Below, one piece after another: positions 9,735-18,581 of a DNA stretch of 64,000 bases; position 1 is the first letter of the stretch; the number at the start of each line of letters is the position of its first letter. The translations under genes and the position numbers were made by a program. The notes under the pieces are model-generated. The model did no database searches, was not told the origin of the DNA, and saw nothing but the letters and a program-made list of their open reading frames with translations. Source of the DNA: CAVVEC01 sp963747105 (lineage in GTDB: Bacteria > Acidobacteriota > Terriglobia > Terriglobales > Acidobacteriaceae); contig CAVVEC010000008.1 of assembly GCA_963747105.1 (NCBI GenBank), positions 1-64,000 of the forward strand. Direction: 5' to 3'.

Positions 9735-9857
9735 TGTCATCCCGAGCCGCCCGCTTTTGGCGTCGAGGGATCTGGGCGAGCCGCGCGAAGCGTCGCGTAC
9801 TTTGCGACGCAATAATCGCGCGTTTGGCTCGCTTCCCTATCAAACTGAGGCACTATC
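9735..9857. repeat. Fragment of TGTCATCCCGAG repeat family
   Basis: Begins with TGTCATCCCGAG (9735-9746) and continues with GAGGGATCTG-type sequence, as in the two full copies at 50166 and 50686. The other terminus (CTCGGGATGACA) is absent here, so this is a diverged or truncated copy. It abuts the truncated 5' end of the VapC remnant, and may mark the point where that gene was cut. Confidence 0.4.
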
Positions 9858-10170
9858 GTGCAAGCACACAAACTGCGTAAGCACCTTAACCAAGGGCAGA
9901 TTGTGATCCATCCGTTCATCATTGCGGAACTTGCGCTGGGCTCTCTAAAGGAACGGACGAAGACGCTTGCCCTGCTGGATCTTTTGCCACAGGTGCGGGT
10001 GGCGCAGCTGAGCGAAGTGCGGCTGATGATTGAGGCTCGCCGTTTGTACAGCCTGGGCATCGGTCTCACCGATGCCCACCTGATCGCCTCTGTCTTTCTC
10101 AATCCGCCCACGCTTCTTTAGACTAGAGATAAGCGACTCTGCACCGCCGCCGAAGCTCTCGGCATTCCAC
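9858..10170 (+). pseudogene. VapC-type PIN-domain toxin remnant
   Basis: Remnant of a PIN-domain ribonuclease toxin. The open part (HKLRKHLNQGQIVIHPF, IAELALGSLKER, then IGLTDAHLIASVFLNP) matches the middle and C-terminal half of VapC proteins, including the acidic IAE and the TDAHL segment. The N terminus carrying the first catalytic Asp (expected as MILVDTSVW-like sequence) is missing; the sequence upstream of 9858 is a repeat instead. At 10119-10121 a TAG replaces the usual Trp (LL-stop-TRDKRL), and the frame then continues TAAEALGIP. No VapB antitoxin gene is visible upstream. I call it a dead toxin gene with high confidence in the family. Confidence 0.7.
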
Positions 10171-10302
10171 GCCGGACTGGCTTAGGAAAACTCGGGGTGG
10201 GAATGCGCCGCACAGCCATCAGCGCTTGGCGAGAGCCGCTTACCTCTTTGGAACGGGAGGCGAAGAGATGCAGTGGGAAGATTTCTCCGCCCCGCAGTGG
10301 TG

Positions 10303-11337
10303 CTAGAACCACTGCTCATCCCGCAACCTGCGCCATGCTCCATTGACGCGAGAGGGACTAAAAGTTCTCTGCTTGTGATCATTCCAGGACACTACTCCTG
10401 CAATCGCACGCTCAGGATCAGTCTTGGCACTTGAATCCTCGTGCATCGCCACCCAGTGCACGGTGGAAAGCAGCTCCAGGCCATAAGGGGTCTCGTAGCC
10501 TTCAATCAATTTGGAGACACGAGCGAGTCGCTCCAGTGTCACCGATTTACCGCTGAGAAACTCCTGTGCCTCGCGAACCGCATCCGGGTACAAGTGAAGG
10601 GAAACGTCGCGGCTGCGGTCTCCGTACCCCCGAACGAAGTGGCCCTCCATTCTTTGCAGAACAAAGTGCATGTTCTCAGCGTAGGGGCCGTATCGTTGTT
10701 TCTGGAAGTCGAGCTTTAGGGGCTCTCCGGCCTCTTGGAGGAAATATGCCAGCTTCTGAATTTCGAGTAGTGTCAACCTGTAGCCCGGCAATGTGTATCG
10801 GCTAAGTAACTCTAGGATGACCGCTCGTCCAAGGGTCCAGCCCGGCCGTTTGGTGGCAATCCTCATTTCATCTGATTTCGGCGCGCCCTCTGGGTAAAAC
10901 AACTGAACGGTAACTTCAGGAACCTCCGCAAATGCCTTCTCAATAAGAGGTCGAACCTCGCTCCAATCGAGACCCCCGTTTCCGCAGCCAAGCGGCGGCA
11001 CAGCTATCGAGCGCACTCCTTCGTCTCTGGCAACCTCGATGAGTGCTCGGAGTCCGGATTTTATGTCCTTAATCTTGGATTTACCCCGCCAGTGCTTCTT
11101 CGTCGGAAAGTTGATTATTATGCGTGGATTGTTTGTAGGATGTCGGTGGAATACAAACATCTTTCCCAGTTTTACTTCACCACGCGTGCAAGCGCCCTCG
11201 TACGCGGAATAGTTGTCGGGGAAAGCTTGCTTGAATTGCAGAGCAATCCCCTTGCCCATTACCCCAACGGTATTTACAGTGTTGACGAGCGCCTCGGCGT
11301 TGGTGCCGAGAAGATCGCCCTCTGCCCTAAAAATCAT
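10303..11337 (-). CDS. darG: DarG-like macrodomain antitoxin (DNA ADP-ribosyl glycohydrolase)
   Basis: Antitoxin of the DarTG system; the macrodomain removes ADP-ribose from thymidine bases in DNA. The 344 residues begin MIFRAEGDLLG and show ALVNTVNTVGVMGKGIALQF, the macrodomain ligand loop, and VPPLGCGNGGLDW. From about residue 165 there is a second helical domain (LTLLEIQKLAYFLQEAG, then QRYGPYAENM), as in full-length DarG proteins, which probably contacts DarT. The ATG at 11337 shares its A with the TGA of darT (TGATG), so the two are translationally coupled; the GTG at 11349 is less likely. The frame is intact. Confidence 0.88.
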   Translation of the reverse strand: MIFRAEGDLLGTNAEALVNTVNTVGVMGKGIALQFKQAFPDNYSAYEGACTRGEVKLGKMFVFHRHPTNNPRIIINFPTKKHWRGKSKIKDIKSGLRALIEVARDEGVRSIAVPPLGCGNGGLDWSEVRPLIEKAFAEVPEVTVQLFYPEGAPKSDEMRIATKRPGWTLGRAVILELLSRYTLPGYRLTLLEIQKLAYFLQEAGEPLKLDFQKQRYGPYAENMHFVLQRMEGHFVRGYGDRSRDVSLHLYPDAVREAQEFLSGKSVTLERLARVSKLIEGYETPYGLELLSTVHWVAMHEDSSAKTDPERAIAGVVSWNDHKQRTFSPSRVNGAWRRLRDEQWF

Positions 11338-11948
11338 CAGTAATACCAACCTGTTTCAATTCCAACTTCCGGATTGTCTCCCTTTAGTACCTTGCCCACG
11401 ACTTCTGCTGCTGAATGATCGTACACGCCGACGTAAGACACCAACTTCCAGGGGAAGAACTCGTGCACCAGAAACTCTGCTTGCCGCCTGCGCTTCCGAT
11501 CCGGGTCGTCGTTCGTGTCGTTCCAATATTTCGCTTTCATTAGATTCCAGTCTATCTTGTCTAAGTCTTCAAGATCATCGAAAAAATCTGTAAAATCCAT
11601 GTCCGCGTGCCCCTCAGTAAACACCCAACGGAGCCCAGCTTTTTCGACCGCCTCGGCGGTTGAACAAATATAAATCACCGGTCTTTGTCCTTCCGCGTAC
11701 CCTTCAACTGCTCCCCGACTGATCGCGAATAGCATCGGCGAACGAGGTGCGAAGTAAAAAGGAAACTAGTCCCCGACGGTCCCCTTTGCGCCTACTGGCA
11801 CAATTCTGCGCAACCTGCGTTCTTTGATGTGCATATGACCGATGTTGACCGATTTCAGCTTTTGCGCAGTCCTGTCACAGTGTAGCCCTCCCTGAGCGAA
11901 GATGCGTTCCAGATTCATCAGGTGGGTGATGTGGTAGATGGGCGTCAC
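11337..11948 (-). pseudogene. darT: DarT-like DNA thymidine ADP-ribosyltransferase, in-frame amber codon
   Basis: Toxin that ADP-ribosylates thymidine in single-stranded DNA. From the GTG at 11948 the sequence reads MTPIYHITHLMNLERIFAQ and GGLHCDRTA, typical of the DarT N terminus, and RRQAEFLVHEFFPW near the C terminus carries the catalytic Glu. The two halves are in the same frame but are separated by a TAG at 11766-11768 in KGTVGD-stop-FPFYFAPRSPMLF, where family members have Tyr. No indel is needed to restore the frame. Without suppression only 60 residues would be made and the toxin would be inactive, while its antitoxin downstream is intact. A base-calling error is the main alternative. 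Confidence 0.82.
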
Positions 11949-12218
11949 GCACCAATCCTAACTTATTGGATTCGGGCTTACCACGCGATCTCAAAAGCAA
12001 AGTGAACGTGTAACTCCCAACAATTCGTGGACAGTGAAAACATCCCTCTGAATGGCCGGGCCCGGTTCCACAGAGTCCGCGACCCGCGGTTTTGGGCGCT
12101 AACCGGGAACAAAGCGCCCCTGCCTGTCAAGTCTACTTTCGTAGCTACTGCAAATTGCCGCACCCAGCCCCGCACGCCCCGCTAACCCACGCCGCATCAA
12201 CGCTTTCCCATTTTGGGA

Positions 12219-12234
12219 TGTTCCACGTGGAACA
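12219..12234. promoter_or_regulatory. parS-like palindrome 1
   Basis: Perfect 16-bp palindrome TGTTCCACGTGGAACA. It matches the GTTCCACGTGGAAC form of the ParB binding site parS known from Myxococcus and differs from the classic TGTTTCACGTGAAACA at two symmetric bases. Located 84 bases upstream of the acyl-CoA carboxylase gene in a 370-base gap. Confidence 0.6.
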
Positions 12235-12254
12235 CTCCGCGCATTTTTTCGAAA

Positions 12255-12270
12255 TGTTCCACGCGGAACA
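12255..12270. promoter_or_regulatory. parS-like palindrome 2
   Basis: TGTTCCACGCGGAACA, the same motif as the site at 12219 with one central T to C change, spaced 36 bases centre to centre. Two sites in one gap make chance unlikely. No parA or parB gene is in the window, so the partner would act in trans. Confidence 0.5.
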
Positions 12271-12317
12271 TTCCTGTAACTGAACCCCAGCTTTCCAACC
12301 CGCTATAATCATCCGCG

Positions 12318-13868
<1,551 letters not shown>

Positions 13869-13903
13869 AGCGGTGTGGCGCGGGCACTCCCGTCCGCGAA
13901 AGG

Positions 13904-14221
13904 TCATTCGTCCGCTGAGAGCGGGAGCATTGATCCATGCCGAACGTGGAGTATGTAAACCGACTTGTCGAGTACAACGAATAGGAAACGATATGTTCCC
14001 CGGTTTCCTGAGCCAAAGAACAGTTCGCGGATGGGTTCGTCAAATGAAGCGCTCTCGGGAGCGAGCGGACAACGCGCGGGATGGCGGGCCAGAGTTTTCG
14101 CGCTGCGGCGCGCGCGCCTAATCCACTCGCGGTCCGCACCGGGCGCTTGGCTGCGAAGGTAGCGATAAGCTGTCCTGAGATCGTTCTCGGCCTCAGGAGT
14201 GACGATGACGCGGTAAGTCAT
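13904..14221 (-). CDS. ParE/RelE-family toxin
   Basis: A 105-residue type II toxin of the ParE/RelE fold: MTYRVIVTPEAENDLRTAYR, ARRSAKTLARHPARCPLAPE, then a C-terminal strand pair with RFLFVVLDKSVYILHVRHG. The N-terminal EAENDL helix and the conserved HVRHG end are typical of ParE-type gyrase or ribosome-dependent toxins; target cannot be told from sequence. The frame is open and complete. It follows its Phd-like antitoxin gene on the same strand with the usual antitoxin-first order, 15 bases after the antitoxin's probable original stop near 14237. Confidence 0.85.
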   Translation of the reverse strand: MTYRVIVTPEAENDLRTAYRYLRSQAPGADREWIRRARRSAKTLARHPARCPLAPESASFDEPIRELFFGSGNRGTYRFLFVVLDKSVYILHVRHGSMLPLSADE

Positions 14222-14251
14222 CTATCGAATCAGGCTTCCTGTTCCAGTTCG

Positions 14252-14500
14252 TCAAACACCTCGTCTGCCAGGCCGTCCCGCGCCTTTGCGCGCTTGGGCC
14301 AGACCTCGGCGGATGCTGGCCACCGCGTCCAGTTGACTGGCCACCTCCTGATACGTCGCGGCATCGAGCAGCACGGCTTCAGCTTTGCCTTTTACCGTGA
14401 GCACCAGCGGACGCCCGGTCTTCTTCATGCGCTTCATCAGGCCCGAGGAGTTGCGCTTGAACGTGGTCAGCGAATGGATGTCCTGCGTCACATCGATCAT
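14252..14500 (-). CDS. Phd/YefM-family antitoxin, C terminus altered by frameshift
   Basis: DNA-binding antitoxin and autorepressor of the Phd/YefM fold. The N-terminal domain is intact (THSLTTFKRN-like segment, GLMKRMKKTGRPLVLTVKGK, AEAVLLDAATYQEV). The C terminus reads GAGRPGRRGV-stop at 14252. Dropping one G near 14265 gives GAGRPADEVFDELEQEA and a stop just before the toxin ATG, the expected acidic toxin-binding tail. If the extra base is real, the antitoxin has lost its neutralising segment while the toxin stays intact, which would be hard to tolerate; a sequence error is therefore likely. Confidence 0.8.
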   Translation of the reverse strand: MIDVTQDIHSLTTFKRNSSGLMKRMKKTGRPLVLTVKGKAEAVLLDAATYQEVASQLDAVASIRRGLAQARKGAGRPGRRGV

Positions 14501-14555
14501 GGTGCGATTATAGCATCATTTAAGCATCTTATTTGATGCTTAGCAAACAGCCGAA

Positions 14556-14876
14556 CTACCTCGCCGCGGCGGCAACTTTGAAACGAACTCGTTCTTTGCG
14601 CTGTAGATACTCCACAATCTCGAACAGGTTGCGCGCCTGCGGATTGCCGGACGGGCTCAGCATCCGCATCAGGCTTTTGCCGGAGTGGTGGGTGACTTCT
14701 GCAAGTTCTGCAAAACCGACGGTGGCGTTAATGTAGTCGCGCAGCACAGCCTTGCCAGTCTCAATGTCTCCCAGGACGAAACATTCGACACTTTCGCGCA
14801 AGAGCTCCTTGCGGAACGCGGCGTCACGCCGCACGCGGGCTTGGATGGTCTGTTTGAAATCACGGGTTAGGGGCAT
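14556..14876 (-). CDS. HigA-like addiction-module antidote (TIGR02684 type)
   Basis: A 106-residue antitoxin starting at the ATG at 14876 (MPLTRDFKQTIQARV). The sequence ECFVLGDIETGKAVLRDYIN followed by ELAEVTHHSGKSLMRMLSPS and GNPQARNLFEIVEYLQRK matches the probable addiction-module antidote family with a HTH core. It lies seven bases downstream of its toxin, the toxin-first order typical of HigBA-like modules, so the two are co-transcribed and probably repressed by this protein. The frame is intact. Confidence 0.85.
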   Translation of the reverse strand: MPLTRDFKQTIQARVRRDAAFRKELLRESVECFVLGDIETGKAVLRDYINATVGFAELAEVTHHSGKSLMRMLSPSGNPQARNLFEIVEYLQRKERVRFKVAAAAR

Positions 14877-14883
14877 AATTGAA

Positions 14884-15225
14884 TTACTCGTGTGATTTTC
14901 TCTTCTTGTAGTCCTGCCATCCGGCCTTTGCGTCCTCAATGTCCTTCTGCTGCCGTTTCTTGGTCCCCCCAGCGAGCAGGATGACCAGGCGCTCTCCATC
15001 CTTCCCGAGATAAATCCGGAAGCCGGGTCCGAAGTCGACGCGACACTCGTAAACCCCGCGGCCCACGCCCTTAACATTGGAGAAGTTGCCCTGCGCCAGT
15101 CTCGTAACCGCGACAGCCACCTTGGCTGCCGCTTGTGCGCTCAGGCTGTCGAACCACCCAGCGTATGGGCTGCGGCCGCTCCAGTCGAGATATTCGAGAA
15201 TCTCAACTGAGTGCAATGGTAACAT
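14884..15225 (-). CDS. RelE/HigB-like addiction-module killer protein (TIGR02683 type)
   Basis: Type II toxin of the RelE superfamily, predicted ribosome-dependent mRNA endonuclease. Family blocks: HSVEILEYLDWSGRSPYAGW, AKVAVAVTRLAQGNFSNVKG, GVYECRVDFGPGFRIYLGKD, LLAGGTKKRQQKDIEDAK. The start is placed at the ATG at 15225 (MLPLHSVEIL), since the upstream in-frame extension to 15273 is not conserved in the family. It forms a two-gene unit with the antidote downstream, spaced by seven bases. Intact, so probably functional. Confidence 0.85.
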   Translation of the reverse strand: MLPLHSVEILEYLDWSGRSPYAGWFDSLSAQAAAKVAVAVTRLAQGNFSNVKGVGRGVYECRVDFGPGFRIYLGKDGERLVILLAGGTKKRQQKDIEDAKAGWQDYKKRKSHE

Positions 15226-15306
15226 AAATGATACCTTTGTCAAGTGCCAAACCGTGCGTGACAGGGCCAGCACAAGCGCTTCCTTAAGGCTGACCCTCTA
15301 ATCGTA

Positions 15307-15380
15307 ATTCAGGCGATACAGGTGTTGGAAAAAGGCGTGACAGCAACCCGCCGAAAAGGCATGGGAATATACTGCTGTGA
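15307..15380 (+). pseudogene. Degraded copy of the carboxylase gene 3' end
   Basis: 74 bases, roughly 80 percent identical to 13794-13868, the last 25 codons of the acyl-CoA carboxylase gene. With one base inserted it encodes SNPPKRHGNILL-stop against KNPPKKHGNIPL-stop. Changes cluster in third positions, so this was once coding. It sits just upstream of the HEPN-like gene and, with the gene's own 3' end, brackets the two toxin-antitoxin pairs. Confidence 0.6.
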
Positions 15381-15386
15381 GCTGCA

Positions 15387-16739
15387 ATGACTGAGTCTCT
15401 CGAAACCGACACTTTACGGTTTCTGCTCCGCACGCTGATGCAGAAAATTGCTGCGGAGGCCAAAATGTGGAGGGACTCCGGCAGACTTGTCATCGCGAAG
15501 CAAAAGTACATCCTGCGTCCCGACTTTAGTCTCCTATACACCGTCGATCCGACGATGCTGAACTTTCCAATCCAGGAAATTGAAGAGGAGGTCTGGGACG
15601 GCGATAACTTTGACATGTTTGTGAACGAGCGGATCAGGCCCTTATCCGGCTATGGCGCGATAGTTGAAATTGCAAAAGCCAGCAGTCGGGCCGACAGGAT
15701 CCTCGAGTTGTTTGCGTGGCGGGTGGCGCAAGATGTAGTTCTCGGCAAGGACCAACCGGCGGACCGATATCTTGAGGCAATTGTACGGGACGTAAGCGGT
15801 GGCGAAACAGAATACAGCGTCTGCATTTGGCTCAATGGTGTAACACTCTCACGAGATGATCTGCGCATCTCAGAACGACTCACGCTTCGCAGGGCAACAC
15901 GAGAGGATGTGCACGAGAAGGTGCCTGCCCATGCGGTTTCTTATGCTCACATCGGACATTGGAGTACATCGTTCTCGTGTATTGCGGAGTTTCGTGTCCG
16001 TGCTCGGGGACCTGCGGATATGCAGCGGGAAGTAGATCGACTCGTTACTTCCTTGCGATTATTTCGCCTCGGATCGGTTTCATCGGGGCGCTACGAATTT
16101 CTGACGGAGTCGTTCTCGCCATTTGGAAGCGGTCGGCTCGGAGGGCTGGCTCTGGCGGCGCGCACTACATACGCACTCTCGCCAGATGATGTTCCCAGTT
16201 TGCAGCGTTTCCTCGAGGTGCTTCCCCCCGTACTGCCTAGTCCGTACGAACTCCCACAGCAGAAGCCCGACTTTCTATCGACGGCGCTGCGGTGGTACGG
16301 CGAGGCGATGCTGGCGATGGCACCCATCGAAGGCGCGATTGCCTGGGCAATTGCCTGCCTTGAAGCACTTTTCTTAGGTGATAACCCACCTAGCGAACTC
16401 CTATACCGCCTGATCGCTCGGACTGTTTCACTCCTGAGATGTTTCGGCTGGTCGCCGTTGGAGATTCGAAAGGTGATAAAGACAGCTTACGACATTCGTA
16501 GTAGATATGTTCATGGCGCCATCCCCAAGAAACTTCCACGCGAGGAACTGACGAAGCTCTTTCAGGAGGTTGCCGATTACGCAAGGGTCAGTTGTCTCGT
16601 CTGGGTCCAGCTTTTTGCCGTGCACGGGCATAGACGCGAGGACATCCTCAAAGGTCTGGAGAACGCCCTAATCGATGACAACGCTGGAGCACAATTAGAG
16701 CGCTGGTGCAATCGCGTCGATTTCGCGAGGAGACCCTGA
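15387..16739 (+). CDS. Uncharacterised protein with C-terminal HEPN-like domain
   Basis: A 450-residue cytoplasmic protein that I cannot assign to a named family over its length. The N-terminal two thirds are mixed alpha/beta with no known motif. The C-terminal third is helical and holds VIKTAYDIRSRYVHGAIPKK, whose R-SRYV-H fits the Rx4-6H signature of HEPN domains, many of which are RNases in toxin-antitoxin and abortive-infection systems. ATG at 15387; the gene ends four bases before the DUF5131 gene, so they form one unit. Location beside DarTG, ParE-Phd and HigBA-like modules suggests a defence role. That is inference; it could also be a non-catalytic HEPN. Confidence 0.6.
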   Translation: MTESLETDTLRFLLRTLMQKIAAEAKMWRDSGRLVIAKQKYILRPDFSLLYTVDPTMLNFPIQEIEEEVWDGDNFDMFVNERIRPLSGYGAIVEIAKASSRADRILELFAWRVAQDVVLGKDQPADRYLEAIVRDVSGGETEYSVCIWLNGVTLSRDDLRISERLTLRRATREDVHEKVPAHAVSYAHIGHWSTSFSCIAEFRVRARGPADMQREVDRLVTSLRLFRLGSVSSGRYEFLTESFSPFGSGRLGGLALAARTTYALSPDDVPSLQRFLEVLPPVLPSPYELPQQKPDFLSTALRWYGEAMLAMAPIEGAIAWAIACLEALFLGDNPPSELLYRLIARTVSLLRCFGWSPLEIRKVIKTAYDIRSRYVHGAIPKKLPREELTKLFQEVADYARVSCLVWVQLFAVHGHRREDILKGLENALIDDNAGAQLERWCNRVDFARRP

Positions 16740-16743
16740 CAGC

Positions 16744-17595
16744 GTGTCTCTGAACTCTTTCATCGAGTGGACTGACGCAACCTGGAACCCGGTCAGGGGC
16801 TGCACGAAGATCAGTCCCGGATGCAAGCACTGTTACGCGGAAACTTTTGCTGAGCGCTTTCGCGGGGTGAAGGGACATCCGTACGAGCAGGGATTCGACT
16901 TGCGCTTGGTTCCCAAGAAACTGACCGAGCCACTCACCTGGCGGTCGCCCAAGCTGGTTTTCGTTAACTCGATGAGCGATCTGTTTCAAGACGGTGTTCC
17001 CGACGGCTACGTCGCAGCCGTCGCCCAGGTGATGGCTACAGCGAACTGGCACACTTACCAGGTACTGACCAAGCGGTCCGAAAGGCTGCGGGAGATGCTC
17101 AGCGGCAAGCTCCGTTTTGCGGCGGATCAGGAAAACATCTGGTGGGGTGTGAGCGTTGAGGACCGCAAATATGGCTTGCCCAGAATCGATCACCTGCGCG
17201 AGGCTCCCGCCAAAGTACGCTTCCTTTCCATCGAGCCGCTGCTCGAAGACCTTGGCAGAGTTGACTTGTCTGGCATCAGTTGGGTGATCGTCGGCGGGGA
17301 AAGCGGGCCCGGAGCTCGCCCGATGAGAAAAGAATGGGTCATCTCGATTCGCGATCAGTGTTGTGAACAGAGGGTGCCGTTCTTCTTCAAACAATGGGGC
17401 GGAGTGAGAAAGGCCAAGAACGGCAGACGATTGGACGGTCGTACCTACGACGAATACCCGCGGCGCGTTGCCGCGCCTGTTCCTGATCGAATCCCGGTTC
17501 CGGATCGAATCGGTGCTGTCCGGCGACGAGGGGGAGAATTCCCTACGGCCACGCTGCCGGAATCGGCACGTTGGCGGTCCTTCGATTCAGGATGA
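16744..17595 (+). CDS. DUF5131 / phage Gp37-Gp68 family protein
   Basis: Family of unknown function found on phages and bacterial islands, with a radical-SAM-like Cys cluster. The N terminus reads FIEWTDATWNPVRGCTKISP and GCKHCYAETFAERF, giving C-x6-C-x2-C. Further family blocks are KLVFVNSMSDLFQDGVP, YQVLTKRSERL, NIWWGVSVEDRKYGLPRID, FLSIEPLLEDLG, WVIVGGESGPGARPM and FFFKQWGGVRK. The family normally ends near GRTYDEYP; here about 43 further residues run into intergenic repeat sequence and are probably not functional. GTG start at 16744, four bases after the HEPN-like gene. Known partner of this family in other genomes is the three-Cys-motif protein TcmP, which is absent here. Confidence 0.85.
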   Translation: MSLNSFIEWTDATWNPVRGCTKISPGCKHCYAETFAERFRGVKGHPYEQGFDLRLVPKKLTEPLTWRSPKLVFVNSMSDLFQDGVPDGYVAAVAQVMATANWHTYQVLTKRSERLREMLSGKLRFAADQENIWWGVSVEDRKYGLPRIDHLREAPAKVRFLSIEPLLEDLGRVDLSGISWVIVGGESGPGARPMRKEWVISIRDQCCEQRVPFFFKQWGGVRKAKNGRRLDGRTYDEYPRRVAAPVPDRIPVPDRIGAVRRRGGEFPTATLPESARWRSFDSG

Positions 17596-17685
17596 CAGTT
17601 GTAGGAGGAATTCTGTTTGTTTATTGCAACGCGACTCAGGATAATAGTTGTAGAGGGGAATTCTGTGTTCATTGCAACGCGGCCC
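17588..17685. repeat. Two tandem copies of a 49-bp unit
   Basis: Units at 17588-17636 and 17637-17685 both begin CAGGAT, contain AGTTGTAG and GGAATTCTGT, and end ATTGCAACGCG. The first overlaps the last codons of the extended DUF5131 reading frame. Confidence 0.55.
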
Positions 17686-18534
17686 GGGATTATTCGTCGT
17701 TTTTAGGTTCCTGCCACTGCATGAGTTCACATCGCAGTGATAGGACGGGGCCGGGGTAGCGTTTCTGCACGGGCCCACTGGCGCCGCCTGCCGCGGGGTC
17801 CGAGCTCGCGGCCAAACCCGGCTTTAGAGGCTTTAGAACTGTCAAAGGTGGAGGGAGACTAACTGCCTGGCGAGCAATTGCGAGTTGGCGTGGCTTGAGC
17901 GACACGAAGGCGAGCACCAAATAAGAGTCCCGAGGTGGTGTTGATCTCATTCGTCTCGGCCAGTAGCTCGCTTTAGACCCTTGCTCACCTGCGGTCGTCG
18001 CTCGCCTTGCGGACTCGCAACCGTTGCGGATGTTGCTCGGGCTCCGGGCTTACCGCCAACCGGATAAACCAGTTCAACGCCTCGGGACTCTATCCTGCCT
18101 TTGACATAGTGTTCTTGTTCGCCTCGACCAGCGCTTTGCTATAGACCCTTGCTCGCCTCTCCCTGCCTCATCTTGCGATGTGGCCGAGTGACTTCGCTTG
18201 AGCCCCGGAACGCCGCACCAACCGGAAAAACTTAGAACGTGTCAAAGAACGATTATGTTTTTACTCCTTCCTATTCTGGAGTCAATGAAAAATGCGGAAC
18301 GTGTATCTGCTTTGCATGCAGTCGAGTGCAGCCGCTCCACAAGCCACTGACCAGATTTGGTGCAAGCCGGTCCGAGAGCCAACTGCTGGCGCTGTTCGCC
18401 AGAGACGTTGATTCAGAGCGCTGTTAAATTCAAGCGATCTTGCAGGGGGCAACGACGACATTTTAATGTGCAAAATCCGACGGAATCCGCGTTGGGAGCG
18501 GGATCCGAGATTTCGCAAAAACACTGCCGCGGAG
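17686..18534. other. Long intergenic region with degenerate direct repeat
   Basis: About 850 bases without a supportable gene. Segments near 17950-18070 and 18118-18235 are diverged direct copies sharing TAGACCCTTGCTC, CGCC and a CCAACCGGA end. Open frames here are short and lack any family resemblance. No RNA gene is recognised. Confidence 0.35.
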
Positions 18535-18570
18535 AAAAAGAAGCCGCCAACACCGAGATGCTGGCGGCTT
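18535..18570 (-). terminator. Rho-independent terminator of BNR gene A
   Basis: On the minus strand AAGCCGCCA and TGGCGGCTT form a nine-base stem followed by CTTTTTC. Located 12 bases past the stop of the first BNR gene. Confidence 0.7.
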
Positions 18571-18581
18571 GACGTCGAACT

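Noticed and set aside
9490..9860. CRISPR-like repeats in a palindrome-rich gap
   Set aside because: Repeats are palindromes of differing sequence with no regular spacers.
17595..18534. tRNA or small RNA gene in the long gap
   Set aside because: No cloverleaf elements or CCA end could be recognised; only degenerate direct repeats.
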